DNA from: Opitutaceae bacterium
GTDB taxonomy: Bacteria > Verrucomicrobiota > Verrucomicrobiia > Opitutales > Opitutaceae
Assembly: GCA_028822375.1 (NCBI GenBank)
Contig: JAPKDW010000003.1
Location: 1 to 52,313, forward strand
Length of the DNA stretch: 52,313 nucleotides
Direction: 5' to 3'
Below, in pieces: positions 45,132 through 52,313 of the stretch; positions within the stretch are counted from its first letter, which is position 1, and each line of letters opens with the position of its first letter. The notes under the pieces were generated by a model that saw only the letters and a program-made list of their open reading frames with translations, was not told the origin of the DNA and made no database searches. Made by a program: the position numbers and the translations under genes.

Positions 45132-45302
45132 AAAACGAGAAAGACCCGACGGTCCTTGTCCGCCGGGCCCCGCATCGACTCAGTTTTCGGAATTTAATCC
45201 AAATTAAAGTTAATTCGCTAAACCAAATTTTGTCTGCTTCCCGTTGAGATCTTGCGACCTCGACTGTGCCCATAGTTTATCAAATCCATTCGATTAAAAC
45301 AA
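45132..45302 (-). ncRNA. Candidate minus-strand small RNA (promoter-like and terminator-like signals)
   Basis: On minus, TTGTTT (45297-45302) and TAAACT (45274-45279) are 17 bases apart, a plausible but weak sigma-70 promoter. About 100 bases downstream CCCGGCGG pairs with CCGTCGGG (45145-45167, one mismatch, seven-base loop), followed by TCTTTCTCGTTTT. The implied transcript would be roughly 120-135 bases, with an inner hairpin (GAGGTC/GATCTC around 45246-45261). No known RNA family is recognised. Low confidence. Confidence 0.25.
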
Positions 45303-45467
45303 CCCGTGATGCATACCGAATTTCATGCGGATTTCCGCAGAACCAATGAGTAGTCCCCCCATTTCACTTGTTCTAGGTCAATATTTGGCGGTTTCAGAGA
45401 TTTCTACGCTGTTTTTCTAGAAATTGAATGGACAGAACTCCGTTAAGGTCTACAAACCGTTTTCGTT

Positions 45468-45725
45468 ATGTCTAAAGCATCTAGTGGTTATAAAGTGACA
45501 GCCAAATCTGCAGTGATCGATGTCGTGATCACAGCCATTGCTTGGGTACTCTTCACCCTGTGGTTCAGACCACACGTAATGAGCTACGAACCGATCACGG
45601 TTTTCTTGTGGGCTGGATTCACAGCGCTTCCCGCCGTTGCGATCTTCTGGCTTTGCTTGCAGATGTTCAAAGTGACCTTCAAGCACCAGCAATTGGTGAA
45701 ACAAGAAAAAGCCGACAAGAAATAG
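45468..45725 (+). CDS. Small two-helix membrane protein of unknown function
   Basis: An 85-residue protein with two hydrophobic helices (AVIDVVITAIAWVLFTLWF and TVFLWAGFTALPAVAIFWLCLQMF) and a Lys-rich C-terminal tail (KHQQLVKQEKADKK). The N-terminus is short and basic. No family is recognised. It is convergent with rnhB across 57 bases. Confidence 0.7.
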   Translation: MSKASSGYKVTAKSAVIDVVITAIAWVLFTLWFRPHVMSYEPITVFLWAGFTALPAVAIFWLCLQMFKVTFKHQQLVKQEKADKK

Positions 45726-45782
45726 AGCAAAGCTCATTTCTCAGTTTTCAAATCCCTCAGACGCTACGCCTGCAGCACGCGA

Positions 45783-46538
45783 TCAAAATCCAAATTCGAC
45801 CTGCGGGTCCTCGGATTTCGCATCGAGAATCTTTCTCAGAAAAAGGCTGCGGTGAACCGGAGTCGGTCCCGCCTCTAAAATGGCCTCCCGATGCTTTACC
45901 GTCGCATACCCCTTGCTCGATCCAAAATCGTAGCACGGGTATTCGCAGTCCAAAGCTAACATTGTTCGGTCGCGCGCGACCTTAGCAATAATCGACCCCA
46001 TCGCGATACACAGCGAACGCGAATCGCCTTTAACGAAAGCCTTATGAGGATAGCCTAATTGCTTCATAGGTTTCCCATCCACGAAAATCTTCCAATGCGA
46101 GAGATTATCCTGAGCGCCAGATTCGTCCTCTTCATCCGGAAATAAAGGATCAGGCTCGTGCGGCGACATCCCGGCTTCTTCAAAAATCTGCTCAACCGCT
46201 CGGCGCATCGCCACCTGAGTCGCTCCGAGAATATTCAAATCCTCAATCTCCGCGACAGACCCCCAGCCAACTCCAATGAAAACGCGGCCTTTGCGCTCCA
46301 ACCAGCGAAGCTTTTCGTAGAGGTCCTCGCGCTCTTCTTTACTCAACAATTTCGAATCATTGATCCGCGACGCGTTACGTCGGCACCATTCGCTATCATA
46401 GAATTCCTTCGGCGCCGCCACAGCAGCCGCCACGACCGGCCCTGCCAAAGCTCCACGACCCGCTTCGTCCACGCCGATCAAACCCTTCAGCCCTTTCATT
46501 CGGCTGCGATCGAAAGCTCTAAGACGCTTGGACTTCAT
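45783..46538 (-). CDS. rnhB: Ribonuclease HII
   Basis: A 251-residue enzyme that nicks DNA at embedded ribonucleotides. GVDEAGRGALAGPV carries the catalytic Asp24 and Glu25, DSKLLSKEERE is the second block, and MGSIIAKVARDRTM and GSSKGYATVKHREAI close the active site. A start at ATG 46499 would trim 13 residues. An acidic insert (about 120-150, PLFPDEEDESGAQDN) is longer than in E. coli. It follows rnhC by 25 bases on the same strand. Confidence 0.95.
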   Translation of the reverse strand: MKSKRLRAFDRSRMKGLKGLIGVDEAGRGALAGPVVAAAVAAPKEFYDSEWCRRNASRINDSKLLSKEEREDLYEKLRWLERKGRVFIGVGWGSVAEIEDLNILGATQVAMRRAVEQIFEEAGMSPHEPDPLFPDEEDESGAQDNLSHWKIFVDGKPMKQLGYPHKAFVKGDSRSLCIAMGSIIAKVARDRTMLALDCEYPCYDFGSSKGYATVKHREAILEAGPTPVHRSLFLRKILDAKSEDPQVEFGF

Positions 46539-46563
46539 TCAGCAATTACGATTGGGAATCCGA

Positions 46564-47571
46564 CTACTTCTTTTTCCATTCCTTCTTCGCAGCCGGCGGC
46601 TTCAAAGGCAGGCGATCCAACATTCCCGCGTCCGATACCACCTCGTAAGCAGTTCGAAAATGCAGCTTTGCAAAATCGCGAAACGCATCCGGCCCAAATT
46701 TCTCGAGAATCTCCGTGGCTTGCTCCTTTACCATGGCGCTCGCTCCTTTTTTAAGCGTATCGCCAAATCGCTTCGACAAAGAATCCATGTAACGCACGTA
46801 CGCCGCCCGAGCCACTACCGAAGCTGCAGCTACCACCGGGTCCGCTTCCGCTTTAGTTTCCATACGCAGATCGAAATCGGAATCCTTGAAATACCGACCG
46901 ACCAAATCCTGCTTGCTGAATTGGTCCAACATTCCCCATGGGGCCCGCTTCTTTTTTAAAGCCGCCTTCAAGCTATTCGCGTGCTGCCACGCCAAGAGTA
47001 AATTCAAGTTCGCCCGCGGTTTACCCATGAGCTCGTTATATTTGCTCATCCCGCAAAAACAGGTTTCGACTGCAACGCCCCTCGTAGCTCGAATGATTTT
47101 GTCCAATTTAATAATTCGCCCATCGGTGATCTTCTTGGAATCTCGGATTCCTTCCTTCACCCACTCGTCGATCTGCGGTTTGTCCGCAATAACACAGGCT
47201 GTTACGATTGGTCCGAAAAGATCGCCCTTGCCGCTTTCGTCCATTCCCGCGTGAAGCTCAAACCACTCCGGGTGATAAATCTCATCGTATCCAAACCGCG
47301 CCTCGCCAAGCACTTCAGGTTCGAGAGTGTTGATTACGAATTCCTCCATTTCCCTGCCCTGAACCACTAGCTTGCCACTCTTATAGCCGACAACATTCAC
47401 CTTGTTCCCCTTGTACGCGAAACGGGCATACTCCACATCATAAGGTTCCCAACTCTTCATTTCACAGATGTTTCCCAATTTCTCCATCTGCTCATCGGAG
47501 AGCTTATTCGTATACAAGGTTTTCTTCTTCGGCTCCTCTGGAAGCTCGATCTGCTTTTTGCGTATGGCCAT
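46564..47571 (-). CDS. rnhC: Ribonuclease HIII
   Basis: A 335-residue protein. The N-terminal 90 residues resemble the TBP-like substrate-binding domain of RNase HIII (YARFAYKGNKVNVVGYKSGKLVVQG). The catalytic motif GMDESGKGDLFGP has Asp111 and Glu112, the GKGD form that distinguishes HIII from HII. The C-terminal ARAAYVRYMDSLSKRFG and AMVKEQ follow. It removes RNA from RNA-DNA hybrids such as R-loops and primers. A basic tail ends KEWKKK. Confidence 0.93.
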   Translation of the reverse strand: MAIRKKQIELPEEPKKKTLYTNKLSDEQMEKLGNICEMKSWEPYDVEYARFAYKGNKVNVVGYKSGKLVVQGREMEEFVINTLEPEVLGEARFGYDEIYHPEWFELHAGMDESGKGDLFGPIVTACVIADKPQIDEWVKEGIRDSKKITDGRIIKLDKIIRATRGVAVETCFCGMSKYNELMGKPRANLNLLLAWQHANSLKAALKKKRAPWGMLDQFSKQDLVGRYFKDSDFDLRMETKAEADPVVAAASVVARAAYVRYMDSLSKRFGDTLKKGASAMVKEQATEILEKFGPDAFRDFAKLHFRTAYEVVSDAGMLDRLPLKPPAAKKEWKKK

Positions 47572-47690
47572 TTATGCGAAAGTGGAGCGAACGCTACAAA
47601 GCGCCCCCAGGAAAGGAAACCTAAAAAATGCTGGATATCTCCCCCCCATCCCCCAAGGGCCCATTCACTCACACACCTCTCCTAATTCCC

Positions 47691-47730
47691 CTGCCAAAAA
47701 AAATGGTAAGGTTACCATTTTTTTTGGCAG
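47691..47730. promoter_or_regulatory. 40-base near-perfect palindrome between rnhC and mutY
   Basis: CTGCCAAAAAAAATGGTAA (47691-47709) is repeated inverted as TTACCATTTTTTTTGGCAG (47712-47730) with a GG centre. All 19 positions of the two arms match. It lies in the gap between divergent rnhC and mutY. It could be an operator, an element shared by two promoters, or a bidirectional terminator, but there is no upstream gene for it to terminate. Role unresolved. Confidence 0.6.
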
Positions 47731-47868
47731 ATACGGATTTGCTTGGATCGCTTTCTCGAAGAGAGCTCCAATGCAGGTATTCGAGATAATTGTTTGCTCC
47801 AGAAAGAAACACTCCTTCCTCCATTCCACGCCTCGATCAAGGACTCCGTCAAATCGCCCAATTTAAAC

Positions 47869-48948
47869 ATGGCCCATCCTATTCAAAACCGTTCCAATCC
47901 GACCGTTTTTCAAATGGACGCCACCAAACTCTCCAATTCTGCTGCCCCGTTTCAATCCCAACTCATCGACTGGTACGACGCCAACGCTCGCGACCTACCC
48001 TGGCGAAGCAAACCGAGCCTCTACAAAACAGTCGTTTCAGAGTTCATGCTCCAGCAGACCCAGGTGAAAACCGCTCTGCCCTACTTCGAAGCCTGGCTGA
48101 AAGCCTATCCAGATTTCAAAAAGCTCGCCCAAGCCACCGAAGTCCAAGTCCTCAAAAGCTGGGAAGGGCTCGGCTACTACTCCCGGGCTCGCAACCTCCA
48201 CAAGCTAGCCCAAATCATTTCGAAACTCCCAGAACTGCCAACCGACGCCAAAAGCTGGCAAGCCTTCCCAGGAATCGGTCCCTACGCAGCCGCAGCGGTT
48301 TGCAGTATTTCCTTTTCCGACCCAAGCGCGGTCGTCGACGGCAATGTCGTACGGATCCTCTCGCGATTAATCGCCGACACGACTCAGTACAAAACCAGCA
48401 TCGAAGCGGCCAAAGCCTATCAATCGCTCGCCGAAACATTGCTCAACACTGACCGACCCGGCGATCACAACCAAGCCATGATGGAGCTCGGGGCGACCGT
48501 TTGCCGAAAAGCAAACCCACAGTGCCTGCTCTGTCCGGTAGCAGACTTATGCCAAGCTCGCGTCGAAGGCATCGAAGGTTCCCTTCCTAAATTCGATAAA
48601 ATCAAATACGAAAAGAAAACGGTCAACCGTGCCTGGATCGTCGGCCCACGCGGAATCCTTCTCCACAAAATACCCGATTCGGCCAAACGCATGAAAGGCC
48701 TACACGAAATTCCGAGCCTAGAACAACTCGGACTTCCCGAAGCGAAAAGCAAACCCCTCCTTGAACGCAAACGCTCCATCACCAAATATCGGATAACCGA
48801 ACGTTTTTTCGAAATTAAGCCCAACGCTCTCCCTATAAAGCTTCCACCAGATACCCTCTGGGTAAAAGAAAGCGCGATCGATGATCTCCCCTTTTCCGGT
48901 CCCCATCGCAAATGGATCCGCGAACTGCTCGCTCAACACTCAAACTAG
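47869..48948 (+). CDS. mutY: A/G-specific adenine glycosylase MutY
   Basis: A 359-residue enzyme that removes adenine mispaired with 8-oxoguanine. SEFMLQQTQV carries the catalytic Glu, the helix-hairpin-helix PGIGPYAAAA precedes the catalytic Asp in VVDGNVVRI, and four cysteines CRKANPQCLLCPVADLC form the iron-sulfur cluster. A C-terminal domain recognises the oxidised base. ATG 47914 (MDATKLSNS) is an equally plausible start; an open frame from 47743 is longer but unlike the family. Confidence 0.95.
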   Translation: MAHPIQNRSNPTVFQMDATKLSNSAAPFQSQLIDWYDANARDLPWRSKPSLYKTVVSEFMLQQTQVKTALPYFEAWLKAYPDFKKLAQATEVQVLKSWEGLGYYSRARNLHKLAQIISKLPELPTDAKSWQAFPGIGPYAAAAVCSISFSDPSAVVDGNVVRILSRLIADTTQYKTSIEAAKAYQSLAETLLNTDRPGDHNQAMMELGATVCRKANPQCLLCPVADLCQARVEGIEGSLPKFDKIKYEKKTVNRAWIVGPRGILLHKIPDSAKRMKGLHEIPSLEQLGLPEAKSKPLLERKRSITKYRITERFFEIKPNALPIKLPPDTLWVKESAIDDLPFSGPHRKWIRELLAQHSN

Positions 48949-48982
48949 CGTCAACAGTTGAGCAATCGATCTGCCTCTACTC

Positions 48983-49050
48983 TGTAGGAGCGGGTTTATC
49001 CCGCGATATTCTAGTTATTCGAAAAATCGCTGGATAAACCCGCTCCTACA
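48983..49050. repeat. REP-like inverted repeat, copy 2
   Basis: Arms of 25 bases (48983-49007 and 49026-49050) are inverted with a single mismatch over an 18-base loop. The left arm TGTAGGAGCGGGTTTATCCC matches copy 1 at 44634-44716 almost exactly. It is placed 34 bases after mutY. Confidence 0.88.
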
Positions 49051-49079
49051 ATTTCCAGACCAATCAGAAAACCAGGCAC

Positions 49080-49110
49080 AAAAAAACTTCCTCAATACCA
49101 GAGGAAGTTT
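49080..49110 (-). terminator. Intrinsic terminator of rpsU
   Basis: On minus AAACTTCCTC pairs with GAGGAAGTTT (ten pairs) over a seven-base loop, followed by a run of T (49080-49086). It lies 57 bases past the S21 stop. This is a strong candidate. Confidence 0.88.
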
Positions 49111-49167
49111 CGAAATTCAGAAAACGGCTTTTCAGCCTTATTCCTTCAACCTTAAGCCTTAATCAGC

Positions 49168-49365
49168 CTAGTTGTCCCACTTGTGGCGGAGCATGTCGTT
49201 GAAAGCCGCTACTTTGCCCTGACGACGCTTGGTGGCCGAAGGTTTTTCGAAATAGCGGTTGCCACGCACGTCCTTGATAACGCCTTCGCGGTCTAGTTTC
49301 TTCTTCAGACGACGGAGCGCACGTTCGACGGGCTCGTTCTTGCGGATTTTTACTTCAATTGCCAT
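49168..49365 (-). CDS. rpsU: 30S ribosomal protein S21
   Basis: A 65-residue basic protein: IEVKIRKNEPVERALRRLKKKLDREG is the bS21 N-terminus and EKPSATKRRQGKVAAF continues it. It sits at the mRNA exit of the small subunit and helps initiation. It is transcribed alone, away from dnaE. A terminator lies downstream. Confidence 0.96.
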   Translation of the reverse strand: MAIEVKIRKNEPVERALRRLKKKLDREGVIKDVRGNRYFEKPSATKRRQGKVAAFNDMLRHKWDN

Positions 49366-49595
49366 GGTTATTCAGAGAAAGAGGAGCAAAAAGACGGGAT
49401 TACCTGCCTTCGTCAACCCTTTTCGAGAGACACTTTGCAATTGGTTCGATCAGAACGCAATAATCAATAATCCACGAGGACATACGCCTCATCGCCTCAT
49501 TGTGAATAAGCTCCAAATAACTGCCCGAAAACCTATGAACAACTTGGCGCTTCTTTTCTTTGAAACAATCGCTCAGGCTCATTGACTGTCTCTCT

Positions 49596-52313
49596 ATGTC
49601 CGAGTCCTTCGTCCATCTTCACAATCACACCCACTACTCTCTGCTCGACGGCTGCGCGAAGCCGGCTCGAGCCGCAGCGCGGGCCAAAGAGCTCGGCATG
49701 CCCGCTTTGGCGATGACCGACCATGGCAATCTTTTCGGAGCTATCGACTTCTATCGCTCCTGTCGCAAAGCGGGGATAAAACCCCTCATCGGCTGCGAAC
49801 TCTACTACGTCAACGACCACAAGCAAAACGAGCGTCCCAAACGCGAGCGCAAACGGACCGACGACATCGGCGACATTCCCGAAGACTACGTCCCCTCGCC
49901 CGAGGATTTTCCGAAAAACCAGATTCACCACAAAGGAGTCATCGCCAAGGACTACGAAGGCTACAAAAACCTTTGCAAGCTGGTCTCCGACGCTCACGTC
50001 AACGGCGTCTACTACAAGCCGCGTACCGACATCGAAAAGCTCGCCCAATACTCCAAAGGACTTATCGGACTTAGCGGATGCATAAACGGCGTGGCCGCTC
50101 AGTATTTGATTTATGGCGACGAAGCCAACGCTCGCCGCGTCACTTCCGATTTTGTCGATATTTTCGGTAGGGAAAACTATTTCATCGAACTCCAAGATCA
50201 CGGCATGCCCGTGCAACGGCGCATCATCCCTGGCCTCATAAAGCTCGCCAAGGAATTCGACCTCAAAATCATCGCCGCCAACGATTCGCACTACGTCTAC
50301 AAAGAAGACGCCGATCCACACGATGCCTTGCTCTGTATCCAAACCGGCAAGATCATAGCCGATCCGAATCGGATGAAATACCCTTCGCAAGAGTTCTACC
50401 TAAAGAGCCGCGAAGAAATGCTCGAGATTTTCAAGGAAGTCCCCGAATCGATCGACAACACCGTTCACGTCGCCGAAATGTGCGACCTCGAAATTCCTTT
50501 CGACGAAAATCACTATCCCGTTTTCGAAGCGCCGCCCGAGTTGAAGACCTTCAAGGAAGACGTCGATACTTTCGACAAAATTCTCGATATATACGAAGTC
50601 GAAAAAACCAAGGTCAACAAGCAGAACGGCAAAGACGAAGTCTGCAAGCTCACCCAAGAAGAACGCGATCTTCACAGATCCAACGGCACTTTGCTTCTCG
50701 AGCTTTGTAAACGCGGCCTACTCGATCGCTACGGAGTCGACTACGACAATCGCGCTGCTTACACGCCAGCCGAAGGACAACGCGAAGACTTTGCCCAATT
50801 TCTCTGCGAGCAACTCGACTACCAAATCGCCATCATTGCCGGTACGGGATTCATCGATTACTTTCTCATTGTTTGGGATTTCATCAATTTTGCTCGAGGC
50901 AAAGGCATTCCAGTAGGCCCAGGCCGTGGTTCCGGAGCAGGTTGTATAGTCGCCTACGTTCTATTGATCACCGATATCGATCCGCTGCGATTCGGTCTAC
51001 TCTTCGAGCGTATGCTCAATCTCGAACGCGTATCACCTCCCGATTTCGATATCGATTTCTGTATGCGACGCCGCGAGGACGTAGTCTCCTTTGTTCGCGA
51101 CAAATACGGAGCCGACAGCGTCGCCAACATCATCACTTACGGTACCTTCGGAGCGAAAATGGTCATTCGCGATATGGCTCGCGTTAATGATGTTCCTTTC
51201 GCCGAAGCGGACAAGCTTGCCAAGATGATCCCAGACGAGCTAAATATTTCGCTCGAATCGTCTATCGAGAAATCGAAAGAACTGCGCGATGAAATCGCGC
51301 GAAATCCCGTCGCTAGAAAAATAGTAGAACAAGGCAAGGTTATCGAAGGCATGGTTCGCAACACGGGCAAACATGCCTGCGGAATTATCATCGGCGACCA
51401 GCCTATCCACAATCTCGTTCCCGTAACTCTGCAGGAAGGCGATCTCACTACACAGTACGCCAAAGGACCAGCCGAAGACCTCGGCCTCCTCAAGATGGAT
51501 TTCCTCGGTCTCAAAACGCTGACCGTTATTTCCGATGCTGAAACGAGCGTAAAACGCCTGGAAGGAATGCAGGACTTCGATATCGAGAAAATCACTCTCG
51601 AAAATTCGAAAACGTACGAACTCCTCAATCAAGGTAAAACCGTCGGCGTATTCCAGCTTGAGTCCGGCGGCATGCAGTCGCTTTGCAAGCAAATTGGCCT
51701 TTCCGTATTCGAAGAGATTATCGCGCTTGTAGCGCTCTATCGCCCCGGTCCGATGCAATTCATTCCGCAATTCATTCGCGGCAAGAAAGACGCTAAGACT
51801 ATCGAAGTCCCCCATCCGCTCCTCAGGGAACTGGTAAGCGAAACCTACGGCGTCATGGTCTACCAAGAGCAGGTCATGGAAGCCGCTCGTATCATCGCTG
51901 GCTATACGCTCGGCGGCGCGGATATTCTTCGTCGCGCGATGGGCAAGAAGATCGCTTCGGTCATGGAAGCCCAAAAGGAAGTCTTCGTCGCAGGCGCGAA
52001 CAAGACGCACGGCATGAGTCGCAAGATGGCTCTGGGCATTTTTGCTATCTTGGATAAGTTCGCCGCTTACGGTTTCAATAAATCTCATTCGGCAGCCTAC
52101 GCGATGCTGTCCTACCGCACTGCGTATTTAAAAGCCAACTACCCTGTAGAGTTTATGGCAGCCTTGCTATCAAGCGAGCAAGGCAATGCCGACAAGGTGG
52201 CTCACTTCATCGACGAAGCAACCGCGATGGATATTCGCGTGCTTTCACCAGACATCAATACCTCCCGTCAGTCGTTCACCCCCGTAGTGGACGACCCTGA
52301 AGACGAAGCGGCT
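49596..52313 (+). CDS. dnaE: DNA polymerase III subunit alpha (partial, C-terminus off the window)
   Basis: The frame runs from ATG 49596 through 906 codons to the right edge. The N-terminal PHP domain opens [13 protein letters not shown] (residues 7-19), with TDHGNLFG and ANDSHYV retaining the usual metal ligands. The polymerase core has GPGRGSGAG (about 442-450), PPDFDIDF with the catalytic Asp pair (about 481), and KMDFLGLKT with the third Asp (about 633). Later blocks [15 protein letters not shown] and GRRAMGKK-like ILRRAMGKK match DnaE1-type alpha subunits. It is the main replicative polymerase. Confidence 0.97.
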   Translation, partial: MSESFVHLHNHTHYSLLDGCAKPARAAARAKELGMPALAMTDHGNLFGAIDFYRSCRKAGIKPLIGCELYYVNDHKQNERPKRERKRTDDIGDIPEDYVPSPEDFPKNQIHHKGVIAKDYEGYKNLCKLVSDAHVNGVYYKPRTDIEKLAQYSKGLIGLSGCINGVAAQYLIYGDEANARRVTSDFVDIFGRENYFIELQDHGMPVQRRIIPGLIKLAKEFDLKIIAANDSHYVYKEDADPHDALLCIQTGKIIADPNRMKYPSQEFYLKSREEMLEIFKEVPESIDNTVHVAEMCDLEIPFDENHYPVFEAPPELKTFKEDVDTFDKILDIYEVEKTKVNKQNGKDEVCKLTQEERDLHRSNGTLLLELCKRGLLDRYGVDYDNRAAYTPAEGQREDFAQFLCEQLDYQIAIIAGTGFIDYFLIVWDFINFARGKGIPVGPGRGSGAGCIVAYVLLITDIDPLRFGLLFERMLNLERVSPPDFDIDFCMRRREDVVSFVRDKYGADSVANIITYGTFGAKMVIRDMARVNDVPFAEADKLAKMIPDELNISLESSIEKSKELRDEIARNPVARKIVEQGKVIEGMVRNTGKHACGIIIGDQPIHNLVPVTLQEGDLTTQYAKGPAEDLGLLKMDFLGLKTLTVISDAETSVKRLEGMQDFDIEKITLENSKTYELLNQGKTVGVFQLESGGMQSLCKQIGLSVFEEIIALVALYRPGPMQFIPQFIRGKKDAKTIEVPHPLLRELVSETYGVMVYQEQVMEAARIIAGYTLGGADILRRAMGKKIASVMEAQKEVFVAGANKTHGMSRKMALGIFAILDKFAAYGFNKSHSAAYAMLSYRTAYLKANYPVEFMAALLSSEQGNADKVAHFIDEATAMDIRVLSPDINTSRQSFTPVVDDPEDEAA

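Larger units (their letters stand above)
44553..45467. other. 915-base gene-free region
   Basis: No credible protein gene on either strand. It holds a REP-like palindrome (44634-44716), a GC-rich hairpin (44832-44856), and a minus-strand promoter-like plus terminator-like arrangement near 45130-45302. No tRNA, tmRNA, RNase P or SRP RNA signature was recognised by eye. Covariance-model searching would be the right test. Confidence 0.6.

Noticed and set aside
44553-45467. tmRNA, RNase P RNA, SRP RNA or tRNA in the long gap
   Set aside because: No conserved signature (for example GGTTCGAA arms or the RNase P core) was recognised on either strand by eye.
49533-50390. 285-codon open frame on minus inside dnaE
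   Set aside because: Antisense to the PHP domain, which carries unambiguous motifs on plus.
51240-52088. 282-codon open frame on minus inside dnaE
   Set aside because: It is antisense to the conserved polymerase core, with composition that mirrors the sense codons; no domain features.

Overview
The window is about 50% GC and gene-dense, and it reads as ordinary chromosome of a marine Verrucomicrobiota bacterium, most likely an Opitutia/Puniceicoccales relative such as Pelagicoccus. This placement rests on recognised protein character and was not computed. The clues are the 'ALGP'-type C-terminal domain on the secreted cyclophilin at the left edge, the caa3-like oxidase operon, the menaquinone enzyme MenA, LptD (so a Gram-negative outer membrane), the ArsM/ArsS arsenosugar pair, and RNase HII beside RNase HIII. 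I see no IS element, prophage, CRISPR array, tRNA or rRNA.

Layout. 1-3.8 kb: truncated secreted cyclophilin (minus), a decayed U32-peptidase-like pseudogene, and a ketoglutarate-semialdehyde-type aldehyde dehydrogenase (plus). 3.8-11.7 kb: an RND efflux operon (lipoprotein adaptor and two permeases, no TolC-type gene). 11.9-14.1 kb: arsM-arsS. 14.1-19.5 kb: a cytochrome c oxidase operon (diheme cytochrome c, 43-aa membrane peptide, subunits II, I, III, IV, a second III-like subunit, 64-aa membrane protein). 19.9-29.1 kb, mostly minus: lepB, a leftover C-terminus of a second lepB, lepA, a methyltransferase, fabD and an NtrC-type regulator, then a divergent secreted propeller-like protein, an M50-like membrane protein and an alpha/beta hydrolase. 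29.2-34.0 kb: mutS and glgB, convergent. 34.2-39.5 kb: a co-directional plus-strand run, lptD-rsmB-scpA-two small proteins-trxA, closed by a strong terminator. 39.6-43.2 kb, minus: menA, DUF1015, rpmE2-rpmJ2 and yqgE. 43.3-44.6 kb: a Nif3-like gene and aroQ. 44.6-45.5 kb: a gene-free stretch with a REP-like repeat and terminator-like hairpins. 45.5-49.4 kb: a small membrane protein, rnhB/rnhC, mutY, a second REP-like repeat and rpsU. 49.6 kb to the end: the N-terminal 906 residues of dnaE.

Functional themes. The RND pump, the arsenic methylation/arsenosugar genes and the oxidase follow one another on one strand. Lipid and envelope functions (fabD, lptD, lepB) and genome-maintenance functions (mutS, mutY, rnhB, rnhC, dnaE, scpA) are scattered among housekeeping genes. 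I did not find a convincing new multi-gene system. The most informative oddities are the lepB relic, the U32 pseudogene, the REP-like palindromes resembling Pseudomonas REPs, a 40-bp palindrome between rnhC and mutY, a membrane insertion in one RND permease, histidine-rich tails in the oxidase, and a possible minus-strand small RNA near 45.2 kb. Canonical Shine-Dalgarno sequences are mostly absent, so start codons were chosen by family alignment from memory and by ATG preference.
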